Shown piece by piece: positions 1-7,770 of a stretch of 64,000 nucleotides of DNA (positions within the stretch are counted from its first letter, which is position 1; each line of letters begins with the position of its first letter). The DNA lies in contig JAFKJK010000007.1 of assembly GCA_017306015.1 (NCBI GenBank), forward strand, positions 558,001 to 622,000, written 5' to 3'. The position numbers were made by a program, and so were the translations under genes. This stretch comes from Propionibacteriaceae bacterium (GTDB taxonomy: Bacteria > Actinomycetota > Actinomycetes > Propionibacteriales > Propionibacteriaceae). A model generated the notes under the pieces. That model was not told where the DNA came from and made no database searches. It worked only from the letters and a program-made list of their open reading frames with translations.

Positions 1-2693
1 TCCATCGGCACCAGGGCCGGCTGGTTCGGGCCGTCCTCGTGCACCCGGACGTCGTCGCCGGCGTCGTTCTTCAGCGTCTCGGACTCGATCTGCTCGGCCT
101 CGTCCTCCTCCGAGAGGTACCGGCCGGTCTCCACATACCGGGCCCGCTCGGACGCGGTGTGGATGCCCAGCTCGGCCCGCTCGTCGAAGGACAAATAGTC
201 CAGGGCCAGCCTGCGGAAGATGTAGTCCATGATCGACTGCGCCATCCGCACGTCCGGGTCGTCGGTCATGCCGGCCGGCTCGAACTTCAGGTTGGTGAAC
301 TTCTGCACGAACTGCTCCAGCGGCACGCCGTACTGCAGGCCGATCGAGACCGCGATCGAGAAGGCGTCCATCACTCCGGCCAGCGTGGAGCCCTGCTTGC
401 CGAGCTTGAGGAACACCTCGCCGAGCTTGCCGTCGTCGTACTGGCCCGAGGTCATGTAGCCCTCGGCGCCGGCGACGGAGAACGACGTGGTGCGGCTGAT
501 CCGCGACTTCGGCAGGCGCTTGCGGCGCGGCCGGTACTCGATCCGCACCTCTGGCTCGGCCTTCGCGTCCGCCTTGCCATCGGACGCCTTCGCGTCGCTC
601 AGCGGCTGACCGACCTTGCAGTTGTCCCGGTAGACCGCCAGGGCCTTCAGGCCGAGCTTCCAACCCTCCAGGTACACGTCGGCGATGTCCTCGACGCTCG
701 CACTCTCCGGCAGGTTCACCGTCTTGGAGATCGCTCCGGACAGGAACGGCTGCACCGCAGCCATCATCCGGACGTGCCCCATCGGCTTGATCGAGCGGGC
801 ACCCATCGCGGTGTCGAAGATCTCGTAGTGCTCCTGCTTCAGCCCGGGAGCGTTGATCACGTGGCCGTTGGTGGAGATGTACTCCACGATGGCCTCGACC
901 GTCTCCTCCGCGTAGCCGAGCTTCGCCAGCGCCCGCGGGATCGTCTGGTTGACGATCTGCATCGAGCCGCCGCCGACCAGCTTCTTGAACTTCACCAGCG
1001 AGAAGTCCGGCTCGATGCCGGTCGTGTCGCAGTCCATCATGAAGCCGATGGTCCCGGTCGGGGCCAGCACGGACGCCTGCGCGTTGCGGAACCCGTTCCG
1101 GGCGCCCAGCGAGATCACCTTGGCCCATTCCTCACCAGCAGCACCCAGAACCGGCTTGTCCAGACCGTCGTAGCCGCGGACGTCGTCGTTGGCCGCCTGG
1201 TGCTTGCGCATCACCCGCTGGTGGGCGTCGGCGTTGCGGGCGTAGCCGGCGTAGGGGCCGACGATCGCAGCCAATTCGGTCGAACGCCGGTACGAGGTGG
1301 CGGTCATCAGCGAGGTGATCGCCGCCGCCAGCGCGCGCCCTCCGTCGGAGTCGTAGCCGCGGCCGACCGCCATCAGCAGCGCGCCCAGGTTGGCGTACCC
1401 GATGCCGAGCTGACGGAAGTTGCGGGTGGTCTCGCCGATCGCCTCGGTCGGGAAGTCGGCGAAGCAGATCGAGATGTCCATCGCGGTGATGACCAGCTCG
1501 ACGGCCTTGACGAAGTTGTCGACATCGAAGGTGTCGTCGTCGCGCAGGAACTTCATCAGGTTCAGGCTGGCCAGGTTGCACGAGCTGTTGTCCAGGCTCA
1601 TGTACTCGCTGCACGGGTTGGACGCGGTGATCCGGCCCGACTCCGGGTTGGTGTGCCAGGCGTTGATCGTGTCGTCGTACTGGATGCCCGGGTCGGCGCA
1701 CTCCCACGCCGCCTTGGCCATCTTGTCGAAAAGACTGCGGGCATCCACGGTCTCGATGACCTCGCCGGTCTTGCGGGCCCGCAGCCCGAACTCGGTGCCG
1801 TCCACAACGGCGCGCATGAACTCGTCGCTGACCCGGACGGAGTTGTTCGCGTTCTGGTACTGGACGGAGACGATGTCCTTGCCGCCGAGATCCATGTCGA
1901 AACCGGCGTCCCGCAGCGCACGGATCTTGTCCTCCTCGCGCGCCTTCGTCTCGATGAACTCCTCGATGTCGGGGTGGTCCACGTCCAGGACGACCATCTT
2001 CGCCGCCCGCCGGGTCGCACCGCCGGACTTGATCGTTCCCGCGGACGCGTCCGCGCCGCGCATGAACGACACCGGCCCGGACGCCGTCCCGCCGGAGGAC
2101 AGCAACTCCTTCGACGAGCGGATCCGGGACAGGTTCAGGCCGGCACCCGAGCCGCCCTTGAAGATGAAGCCCTCCTCCTTGTACCAGTTCAGGATCGAGT
2201 CCATCGAGTCGTCGACACTGAGAATGAAGCAGGCGCTGACCTGTTGCGGGCTGGCCGTCCCGACGTTGAACCAGACCGGGGAGTTGAAGCTGAAGTACTG
2301 GTGCAGCAGCATCCAGGTGAGCTCGTCGGCGAAGATCTGGGCATCCTCGTCCGTGGCGAAGTAGCCGGCATCAATGCCGGCCTCGTGGTACTTGCCGACG
2401 ACGCGGTCGATCAGCGTCTTCAGGCTCGTCTCCCGCTGCGGGGTGTTCAACGCACCACGGAAGTACTTCGTGGTGACGATCGTGGAGGCGTTCACGCTCC
2501 AGAAGTCGGGGAACTCGGCGCCCTTCTGCTCGAAAACCGTCTCGCCGGTCTTCCAGTTCGTCTGGACGACATCTCGCGGCTGCCAGGAGACCTCGTCGTA
2601 GGGGTGCACGCCGGCGGTGGTGAAGACCCGCTGGATCTTCAGCCCGGCCGGCCTGCGGCCGCCACGGGTGGTGGCCTTGACAGTCTCGGTCAT
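1..2693 (-). CDS. nrdJ: Class II (B12-dependent) ribonucleotide reductase, 3' part cut by window edge
   Basis: Open from an ATG at 2693 to the window edge (897 codons, no stop), so the C-terminus is missing. The product reduces ribonucleotides to deoxyribonucleotides using adenosylcobalamin and is oxygen-independent. Visible family features are the N-terminal ATP-cone/barrel region, the substrate and effector segment FNSPVWFNVG, the conserved NPCSEY active-site motif and the APTGTIGFMMDCDTTGIEPD segment of the barrel. A charged linker (KADAKAEPEVRIEYRPRRKRLPKSR, given here only as a landmark: basic residues near 770) leads into the long C-terminal part typical of actinobacterial NrdJ. It lies 29 bp downstream of nrdR with a GAAAGG ribosome site, so the two genes form an operon. 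Expression is probably NrdR-controlled. Confidence 0.95.
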   Translation of the reverse strand, partial: MTETVKATTRGGRRPAGLKIQRVFTTAGVHPYDEVSWQPRDVVQTNWKTGETVFEQKGAEFPDFWSVNASTIVTTKYFRGALNTPQRETSLKTLIDRVVGKYHEAGIDAGYFATDEDAQIFADELTWMLLHQYFSFNSPVWFNVGTASPQQVSACFILSVDDSMDSILNWYKEEGFIFKGGSGAGLNLSRIRSSKELLSSGGTASGPVSFMRGADASAGTIKSGGATRRAAKMVVLDVDHPDIEEFIETKAREEDKIRALRDAGFDMDLGGKDIVSVQYQNANNSVRVSDEFMRAVVDGTEFGLRARKTGEVIETVDARSLFDKMAKAAWECADPGIQYDDTINAWHTNPESGRITASNPCSEYMSLDNSSCNLASLNLMKFLRDDDTFDVDNFVKAVELVITAMDISICFADFPTEAIGETTRNFRQLGIGYANLGALLMAVGRGYDSDGGRALAAAITSLMTATSYRRSTELAAIVGPYAGYARNADAHQRVMRKHQAANDDVRGYDGLDKPVLGAAGEEWAKVISLGARNGFRNAQASVLAPTGTIGFMMDCDTTGIEPDFSLVKFKKLVGGGSMQIVNQTIPRALAKLGYAEETVEAIVEYISTNGHVINAPGLKQEHYEIFDTAMGARSIKPMGHVRMMAAVQPFLSGAISKTVNLPESASVEDIADVYLEGWKLGLKALAVYRDNCKVGQPLSDAKASDGKADAKAEPEVRIEYRPRRKRLPKSRISRTTSFSVAGAEGYMTSGQYDDGKLGEVFLKLGKQGSTLAGVMDAFSIAVSIGLQYGVPLEQFVQKFTNLKFEPAGMTDDPDVRMAQSIMDYIFRRLALDYLSFDERAELGIHTASERARYVETGRYLSEEDEAEQIESETLKNDAGDDVRVHEDGPNQPALVPM

Positions 2694-2722
2694 GGGTTTG
2701 CCTTTCGCTTCTGGAGTGGGGT

Positions 2723-3190
2723 TCAGAGCTGGTCGGAGGTGACCAGGGAGTTGCTGCGGAGGTTCTCGATCTCGGCGGCGAAGTCGTCGACGCTGTCGTA
2801 GTGCTTGTACACGCTGGCGAAGCGCAGGTAGGCCACCGCGTCCAGCTCGCTCAGCGGGCCGAGGATCGCCAGGCCCACCTCGTCCGCGGGGATCTCGGAG
2901 ACGCCCGACGCGCGCAGCTTCTCCTCGACCTGCTGGCCCAGCCTGGCCAGGTCGGCCTCGGAGACCGGGCGGCCCTTGCAGGCCTTGGCGACGCCGGTGA
3001 TGACCTTTTCCCGTGAGAAGGGCTCGACGACCCCGGATCGCTTGACCACGACGAGTTGCATCTGCTCCAGCGTGGTGAACCGGCGCTCGCACGCCGGGCA
3101 CTGCCGCCGGCGCCGGATGCTCTTGCCGTCCTCGGCGACACGCGAATCCAGCACCCTGGTGTCGGTGTTGCGGCAGAACGGGCAGTGCAT
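2723..3190 (-). CDS. nrdR: Transcriptional repressor NrdR
   Basis: 155 residues, the normal length. The N-terminal zinc ribbon has its four cysteines in two CxxC pairs (C3/C6 and C31/C34). The ATP-cone domain follows at about residues 46-136 ([16 protein letters not shown] onward). NrdR senses ATP/dATP and represses ribonucleotide reductase genes, and here it is the first gene of an nrdR-nrdJ operon. The upstream region carries two short palindromes 32 bp apart that look like NrdR boxes, which suggests autoregulation. Confidence 0.97.
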   Translation of the reverse strand: MHCPFCRNTDTRVLDSRVAEDGKSIRRRRQCPACERRFTTLEQMQLVVVKRSGVVEPFSREKVITGVAKACKGRPVSEADLARLGQQVEEKLRASGVSEIPADEVGLAILGPLSELDAVAYLRFASVYKHYDSVDDFAAEIENLRSNSLVTSDQL

Positions 3191-3242
3191 GTCGCCAACC
3201 TCTCGGCGGTGGATCGGGCTGTGGATAACGTGTGGACGGGTG

Positions 3243-3287
3243 ACACAACTTGTGGACGAAACACACGGCTGTAACTACTAGATGTAG
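3243..3287 (-). promoter_or_regulatory. Candidate tandem NrdR boxes upstream of nrdR-nrdJ
   Basis: Seen: a perfect 11-bp palindrome CACAACTTGTG centred at 3249, and CTACTAGATGTAG (near-palindrome) centred at 3281. The centres are 32 bp apart, about three helical turns. NrdR is known to bind paired boxes spaced about three turns apart upstream of nrd genes. Position, spacing and symmetry fit, and the assignment is inferred. Confidence 0.6.
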
Positions 3288-3360
3288 AGGTTACGCAGGT
3301 ACAACACCCGACGCAAGGCGCTTCTTCCGGCGTGTCTGCGGGAGCCGCAGAATTGCGAAA

Positions 3361-3383
3361 CCCGGCCGGTGCGACCGGCCGGG
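3361..3383 (-). terminator. GC-rich hairpin downstream of the SOS membrane-protein gene
   Basis: Perfect 9-bp stem CCCGGCCGG / CCGGCCGGG with loop TGCGA, lying just after the stop at 3398 on the minus strand. It is nested inside a second inverted repeat, GTCTGCGGG (3334-3342) with CCCGCAGAC (3390-3398). There is only a weak T-run (GGGTTTC), as is usual for high-GC actinobacterial terminators. It may also insulate the nrdR promoter. Confidence 0.6.
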
Positions 3384-3397
3384 TGCGTCCCCGCAGA

Positions 3398-3739
3398 CTA
3401 TCCGCCGAGGACGCTGACCACGCCGGCGGATCCGCCCGGCGCCGCGTGCACGGGTGCGTCGCTGACCGCGAGGAACGAGCCGACCAACACGGCCAGCCCG
3501 GCGATGAACAGGGCCACGAAGAGTGCCAGCACGACCGCGATCCCCCGGTCGGTCAGCCGCCAGGACGAGCCCGAAGCCGAAGGGGGCGCGATCGGGACGC
3601 CGTGGTCGCAGGGCGCGGGACGCCGGGTGGCGACCATCGGCCTCGCGGCGGGGGCTGAACGCACGCTGCCGCGCTGCGTCCTCGCCATCGGCGCGCCGTA
3701 GCCCTCGAAGCTGAACTCGTCCACCAGCGCTGCGCTCAT
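3398..3739 (-). CDS. Small SOS-controlled single-pass membrane protein (DivS/Rv2719c position)
   Basis: 113 residues. A basic, proline-rich cytoplasmic N-terminus is followed by one transmembrane helix (about residues 67-88) and a short tail of roughly 25 residues. The ATG at 3739 is chosen because it has a GAGGTGGAG ribosome site and because two LexA boxes lie directly upstream. A longer frame to 3883 would put the operators inside the coding region. Genes divergent from lexA at this position in actinobacteria encode SOS-induced division inhibitors or wall-active proteins, often with a LysM domain (Rv2719c-like). No LysM domain is present here. Function is inferred from location and regulation only. 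Confidence 0.8.
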   Translation of the reverse strand: MSAALVDEFSFEGYGAPMARTQRGSVRSAPAARPMVATRRPAPCDHGVPIAPPSASGSSWRLTDRGIAVVLALFVALFIAGLAVLVGSFLAVSDAPVHAAPGGSAGVVSVLGG

Positions 3740-3754
3740 CGGACTCCACCTCTC

Positions 3755-3770
3755 TCGAACGTCTGTTCGA
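3755..3770 (-). promoter_or_regulatory. LexA (SOS) box 1 upstream of the small membrane protein
   Basis: TCGAACGTCTGTTCGA is a perfect match to the actinobacterial SOS box (TCGAAC-N4-GTTCGA). It lies 16 bp upstream of the start codon at 3739 and would place LexA over the promoter or ribosome site. Confidence 0.93.
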
Positions 3771-3796
3771 TACTCTAGCCCGGCCTCGGAGCCGAT

Positions 3797-3812
3797 TCGA
3801 ACATCTGTTCGT
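3797..3812 (-). promoter_or_regulatory. LexA (SOS) box 2 upstream of the small membrane protein
   Basis: TCGAACATCTGTTCGT has one mismatch to the palindromic actinobacterial SOS box. It lies 42 bp (four turns) from box 1, so paired or cooperative LexA binding is likely and predicts tight repression. Confidence 0.9.
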
Positions 3813-3972
3813 GTCGGCGTGTCGAGCTGATCAGAGCCTGACAGCCGGGTCTGACAGTGGCCCTCCATCGGCTCGATGAGCACCTCCGTGCGCTGGGATC
3901 ACGGCACCGAGCACGGTCGGATGACCTCACGAGGCCTGCCTGGAGGGACGACTGAGGCGCTCCAGAGAGGGA

Positions 3973-4386
3973 CTACGCCGTGGAGTGCCGGGGACTCCGC
4001 TGGTAGATCGCCGACAGCATGCCGCCAACCGCGGCGACAACGATGCTTCCGGTCCCCACCACCCAGACCACCATCCACTCGAAGGAGGAGACGTTGCAGA
4101 AGACGTGCACAGCCACCAGGTGGACAAGGCACGCGACGATCCCGCACGCCGCCGCTCGGGCCCAGCGCGGTGCGCGCATCATCGCCAGCCCCGTGGCGGC
4201 GATCGCGGCGACCACGATCACGGGGGCCAGGACCGCGCCGGGCGACCACCTGTCGAGAGCTCCGGTCCAGAACGGGATCAGGGCCAACACCGCCCCGGTG
4301 ACCACCAACGCCACAGCCGATACGACCGCCGAGGCCGCCCGCGCGAACCTGGCAGCCTCCGGCCTCGCATACCGTGAAGCGTCCAT
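3973..4386 (-). CDS. Four-helix integral membrane protein of unknown function
   Basis: 137 residues with about four predicted transmembrane helices (near residues 20-42, 51-71, 79-97 and 105-125) and short basic ends. The start at 4386 is supported by an AGGAGG ribosome site 10 bases upstream. I do not recognise a family. It is transcribed away from lexA; the lexA SOS box at 4572-4587 lies about 185 bp upstream of its start. No signal peptide cleavage site or enzyme motif is visible. The 233-bp interval 3740-3972 downstream holds only the two LexA boxes and no other feature I can support. Confidence 0.65.
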   Translation of the reverse strand: MDASRYARPEAARFARAASAVVSAVALVVTGAVLALIPFWTGALDRWSPGAVLAPVIVVAAIAATGLAMMRAPRWARAAACGIVACLVHLVAVHVFCNVSSFEWMVVWVVGTGSIVVAAVGGMLSAIYQRSPRHSTA

Positions 4387-4571
4387 TGGCGGAATCCCTC
4401 CTGCCGGCGATGTTAGCCGGATCACCGGGCGTCATGCCGGGGGCAGGCCACCGCGAAGCCGCTCCAGCATCGACAGCACCCGGGGACGCGCAGCGGAGCG
4501 GGACCGTGCGCCGGGAGCCTCCAGTTGCCGGGCCCCCGGGAACCGGACTGGAGAGAGATCTCGCGACACGC

Positions 4572-4587
4572 TCGAACACATGTTTGA
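4572..4587 (+). promoter_or_regulatory. LexA box in the lexA promoter (autoregulation)
   Basis: TCGAACACATGTTTGA matches TCGAAC-N4-GTTCGA with one change. It lies 31 bp upstream of the lexA start at 4619, the usual arrangement for LexA autorepression. Confidence 0.9.
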
Positions 4588-4618
4588 TTCCGGGTCGCAG
4601 TGCGGCTAGCTTGCCGGT

Positions 4619-5383
4619 ATGGCAGAAGAGGCAGCACCGATCACCCGGCGTCGCGGGCGTCCGCGCAAGGAAGACGTCGCCGCCCAGCTCGGCACCAACG
4701 TGAGCGAACTCCCCGACGGCCCGATGGACTCCGAAGGCCTCACTCCGCGGCAGCGCCGGGTCCTGGAGGTGATCCGTGACGATCTGGCCGAGCGGGGCTA
4801 CCCGCCGAGCATTCGCGAGATCGCCGAGCGGGTCGGGCTGGCTTCGTCCTCGTCCGCGGCTCATCAGCTGAAGGTGCTGCAGGCCAAGGGCTTCCTGTTC
4901 CGCGACCCGCACCGTCCGCGCGCTCTGGAAGTCCGGCTGCCCGAATCGATGGCACCAGCGCCGCAGCCGGTCTACCAGGTCGAGCCGGACCTGCCCGCTC
5001 CGAGCGCGCCCGCTGTCGAGGTGCCGATCCTCGGCCGGATCGCCGCCGGCGGCCCGATCCTCGCCGAGCAGTCCGTCGAGGACGTGTTCACCCTGCCCAA
5101 GCAGCTCGTCGGCGAGGGCACGCTGTTCCTGCTGGAGGTCAAGGGCGACTCGATGATCGAGGCCGCGATCTGCGACGGCGACTATGTCGTCGTCCGCCAG
5201 CAACCGGACGCCGTCAACGGCGACATCGTTGCCGCCCTGCTCGGCGACGAGGCGACGGTCAAGACCTTCAAGCGGACGCCCGGCCAGGTGTGGCTGCTGC
5301 CGCACAACCCGGCCTACTCCCCCATCGACGGCAACGACGCGTCCATCCTGGGCAAGGTCGTCGCCGTCCTGCGCAGGGTCTGA
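4619..5383 (+). CDS. lexA: SOS repressor LexA
   Basis: 254 residues. An N-terminal extension with an AT-hook-like basic patch (RRRGRPRK, near residue 11) is common in actinobacterial LexA. It is followed by the winged-helix domain ([20 protein letters not shown] onward). The C-terminal S24-type protease domain has the cleavage region GRIAAGGP, the catalytic serine in GDSM and the lysine in ATVKTFKR. LexA represses DNA-damage genes and self-cleaves when RecA filaments form. Its targets seen in this window are its own gene, the divergent membrane protein and recA. Confidence 0.97.
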   Translation: MAEEAAPITRRRGRPRKEDVAAQLGTNVSELPDGPMDSEGLTPRQRRVLEVIRDDLAERGYPPSIREIAERVGLASSSSAAHQLKVLQAKGFLFRDPHRPRALEVRLPESMAPAPQPVYQVEPDLPAPSAPAVEVPILGRIAAGGPILAEQSVEDVFTLPKQLVGEGTLFLLEVKGDSMIEAAICDGDYVVVRQQPDAVNGDIVAALLGDEATVKTFKRTPGQVWLLPHNPAYSPIDGNDASILGKVVAVLRRV

Positions 5384-5385
5384 CG

Positions 5386-5658
5386 ATTCGCGTCCAGATC
5401 AGGGTGAAGCCCGCAGCCAGTAGGGCTCGGGTCGGTGGTCGCTACGGTGAGGACGCCCTTGTCGTCGCGGTGACCGAACCCGCCGTCGACGGGCGCGCGA
5501 CAGCGGCAGCACTGCGGGCACTCGCCCGAGCACTCGGCGTCCCGGCCGGCGACGTGGTCCTGGTCTCCGGCGCCACCAGCCGCACCAAGGTGGTCGAGGT
5601 TCCAGACGACTGCGCTCCGCTGGTGGCCGCACTGGTGAACGAGACGGCCTCCCGCTGA
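5386..5658 (+). CDS. DUF167/YggU family small protein
   Basis: About 90 residues of the DUF167 fold: beta strand IRVQIRVKPAASRARVGG, then ALVVAVTEPAVDGRATAAALRALA and GDVVLVSGATSRTKVVEV. The biochemical role of the family is unknown. The start is uncertain. The conserved first strand has no ATG or GTG in front of it, only CTG (5380, overlapping the lexA stop), ATT (5386) or an internal GTG (5404). The ATT at 5386 has a possible GCAGGG ribosome site. It lies directly behind lexA and is probably cotranscribed. Confidence 0.75.
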   Translation: MRVQIRVKPAASRARVGGRYGEDALVVAVTEPAVDGRATAAALRALARALGVPAGDVVLVSGATSRTKVVEVPDDCAPLVAALVNETASR

Positions 5659-5734
5659 CCATCACGCGTCAGGCCATGGCGCTTGGGTGTGACTCCGTCC
5701 GTCCAACATGACGGACCAGCTCACAGCGAGGGGG

Positions 5735-7672
5735 CTACGACAGCTTCCCCAGCCGGCGCAGCGCGCTGATCGCGGTCTCCCGATCGGTGGTCATCCAGAA
5801 GTCGGGCATCCCGGCGCGCAGGAAGGTGCCGTACCGTGCGGTGACCAGCCGTGGGTCGAGGATCGCGACCACACCGCGGTCGGTCATCGTGCGGATCAGC
5901 CGGCCCGAACCCTGCGCGAGCAACAGCCCGGCGTGGGTGGCCGCGACCGCCATGAAGCCGTTCCCGCCGGACTCGCTGACCGCCTGCTGGCGCGCCTGCA
6001 TCAGCGGGTCGTCCGGACGCGGGAACGGGATCTTGTCGATGATCACCAGCCGGCACGTGTCCCCGGGAACGTCGATGCCCTGCCACAGCGACAGAGTGCC
6101 GAACAGGGAGGCCTCGGGGTCCTCCACGAACTCCGCCGTCAGCCGGGCGAGGTGCGCATCGCCCTGGCACAGGATCAGCCGGTCGGGCACCTGTTCGCGG
6201 CAGTAGCGCACTGCTGCCTCCGCCGCCCGCTGGGACGCGAACAGGCCGAGCGTCCGTCCGTCCGCTGCCCACAGCAGCTCCGCGATCTCGGCAAGGGCGG
6301 CGTCGCTGATCCCGTCGCGGCCGGGAGGAGGCAGCTGCCGGGCGACGTAGAGGATGCCCTGGTGCCCGTAGTCGAACGGCGAGCCGACGTCGATGCCGCG
6401 CCAGCCAGCGCCCGCACCGCCGAGTCCGAGGGAGGCGGCGACCGCATCGAAGCTGCCGCCGATCTTCAGGGTCGCCGACGTCAGCACCGCCGGATGCTCG
6501 GCGAAGACGAGGTCGCGCAGTAGCCCCGCGACCGAGAGCGGCGCACAGTTCGCCTGCCGGCCGAATCGGTCCGACTCCGACACCCAGACCACGTCGTGCT
6601 CGCTGAGCTTCGCCATCCGCTCGGAGATGTCGAACACTTCCTGGACAGCGCCGGCGGCCTGCCGGCGGTCGGTGTCGTCGTCGGAGCCACCTCCCAACCC
6701 GGACACCGCCTTCCGGGCGGCATCCCGGACGGCGACGACGCTCGCGATCACGGCCGTGTCCGGATCGGTCACCCGTCCGACCGCGGCGTCGTCCAGGCCC
6801 TCCTGCAGGGTGTCGGCGGCGTTCAGGAAGTCCAGGCCGGTCTCGTCGGTGAGCCACGTCAGCGCCCGCTTCGCCACCCGCTCCACCACCGACGGGCTGA
6901 GCTCGACCGAGGCAGCCCCAGTCACTCGGGACGCGAGCTCGTGGGCCTCGTCGATGATCGCTACGTCGTACTCCGGCAGTGCCGTCCCGCCGTGGAGCGC
7001 GTCGATGGCCAGCAGCGCATGGTTGGTCACGACCAATTGGGCCCCCCGCGCGACCTGCCGGGACTTCTCCACCAGGCAGGACGCGCCCTGCGGGCACTTC
7101 TGCGCGCCGAGGCACTCGCGAACGGGGACGGAGATCTGCGCCCACGCCTGGGGCGTGTGCGCCGGCGCGTCGTCCCGGTCACCCACCCCACCGGACTCCG
7201 CCTCCTCCTCGGCCCAGGCGCGCAGGGCGACCACCTCGGCACCGACGCCCGAGGTCGTCGTCGGGTCGGCGACGAGGGCGTCCTGTTCTGTGCCCTGGCC
7301 CTCGCGGACGCGCAGCAGGCAGGCGTAGTTGCTGCGTCCCTTCAGGACGGCGTGCTTCAGCGCCTTGCCGGTGACCTGCTCGCAGGCGGCTGCTGCCGCC
7401 GGGATGTCCTTGTTCGCTAGCTGGGCCTGCAGTGCCAGTGTTGCGGTCGCGATCACCACCCGCGAGTCGGGCTCGTCGGCCAACCGAGCCAACGCCGGCG
7501 CGAGGTAGCCGAGCGACTTGCCCGTCCCGGTCCCCGCCTGGACGAGCAGGTGCTTCTCGGTGTCGAAGGCATCGCGGACAGCCTCGGCCATCTCCGTCTG
7601 CCCCGGACGCGGCTCGCCACCGATGGCCGCCACCGCGGCAGCCAGGATCTGAGCGCCCAGGTCGTCAGCCAT
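5735..7672 (-). CDS. DinG/XPD-type ATP-dependent DNA helicase with Fe-S cluster
   Basis: 645 residues. The Walker A motif AGTGTGKS is at 46-53, and the DEAH box IIDEAHEL is at about 239-246. Four cysteines between motifs Ia and II (C118, C187, C193, C199) match the 4Fe-4S ligands of XPD/DinG helicases. Helicase motifs V-VI near the C-terminus are SLWQGIDVPGD and QGSGRLIRT. It is expected to unwind forked or damaged DNA 5'-3', with the cluster needed for activity. No SOS box was found upstream, so LexA control is not indicated despite the dinG name in enterobacteria. Confidence 0.92.
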   Translation of the reverse strand: MADDLGAQILAAAVAAIGGEPRPGQTEMAEAVRDAFDTEKHLLVQAGTGTGKSLGYLAPALARLADEPDSRVVIATATLALQAQLANKDIPAAAAACEQVTGKALKHAVLKGRSNYACLLRVREGQGTEQDALVADPTTTSGVGAEVVALRAWAEEEAESGGVGDRDDAPAHTPQAWAQISVPVRECLGAQKCPQGASCLVEKSRQVARGAQLVVTNHALLAIDALHGGTALPEYDVAIIDEAHELASRVTGAASVELSPSVVERVAKRALTWLTDETGLDFLNAADTLQEGLDDAAVGRVTDPDTAVIASVVAVRDAARKAVSGLGGGSDDDTDRRQAAGAVQEVFDISERMAKLSEHDVVWVSESDRFGRQANCAPLSVAGLLRDLVFAEHPAVLTSATLKIGGSFDAVAASLGLGGAGAGWRGIDVGSPFDYGHQGILYVARQLPPPGRDGISDAALAEIAELLWAADGRTLGLFASQRAAEAAVRYCREQVPDRLILCQGDAHLARLTAEFVEDPEASLFGTLSLWQGIDVPGDTCRLVIIDKIPFPRPDDPLMQARQQAVSESGGNGFMAVAATHAGLLLAQGSGRLIRTMTDRGVVAILDPRLVTARYGTFLRAGMPDFWMTTDRETAISALRRLGKLS

Positions 7673-7770
7673 CGGGCATCGTCGACCGAAGACCCCGGGT
7701 CAAGCGCGGGAGGACAGGACGACCCAACCGAGGATCCCGCGCCAAGCCCGCGACGACGGCTTTCACGTGC

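Noticed and set aside
39-2801. A 920-codon open frame on the plus strand
   Set aside because: It lies opposite nrdJ/nrdR, whose minus-strand frame is full of recognisable motifs. It is an artefact of high GC3 codon bias, with Val/Leu/His-rich, motif-free translation.
3191-3290. Cobalamin riboswitch ahead of nrdR-nrdJ
   Set aside because: The leader is about 100 bp and shows no B12-box (GCCACTG-like) core. NrdR-type palindromes account for the conserved-looking sequence.
3740-3883. Longer start (161 codons) for the SOS membrane protein
   Set aside because: It would place both LexA boxes inside the coding region and lacks a ribosome site; ATG 3739 has GAGGTGGAG.
7673-7770. SOS box in front of the DinG-type helicase
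   Set aside because: No TCGAAC-N4-GTTCGA-like sequence is present, so LexA control is not supported.
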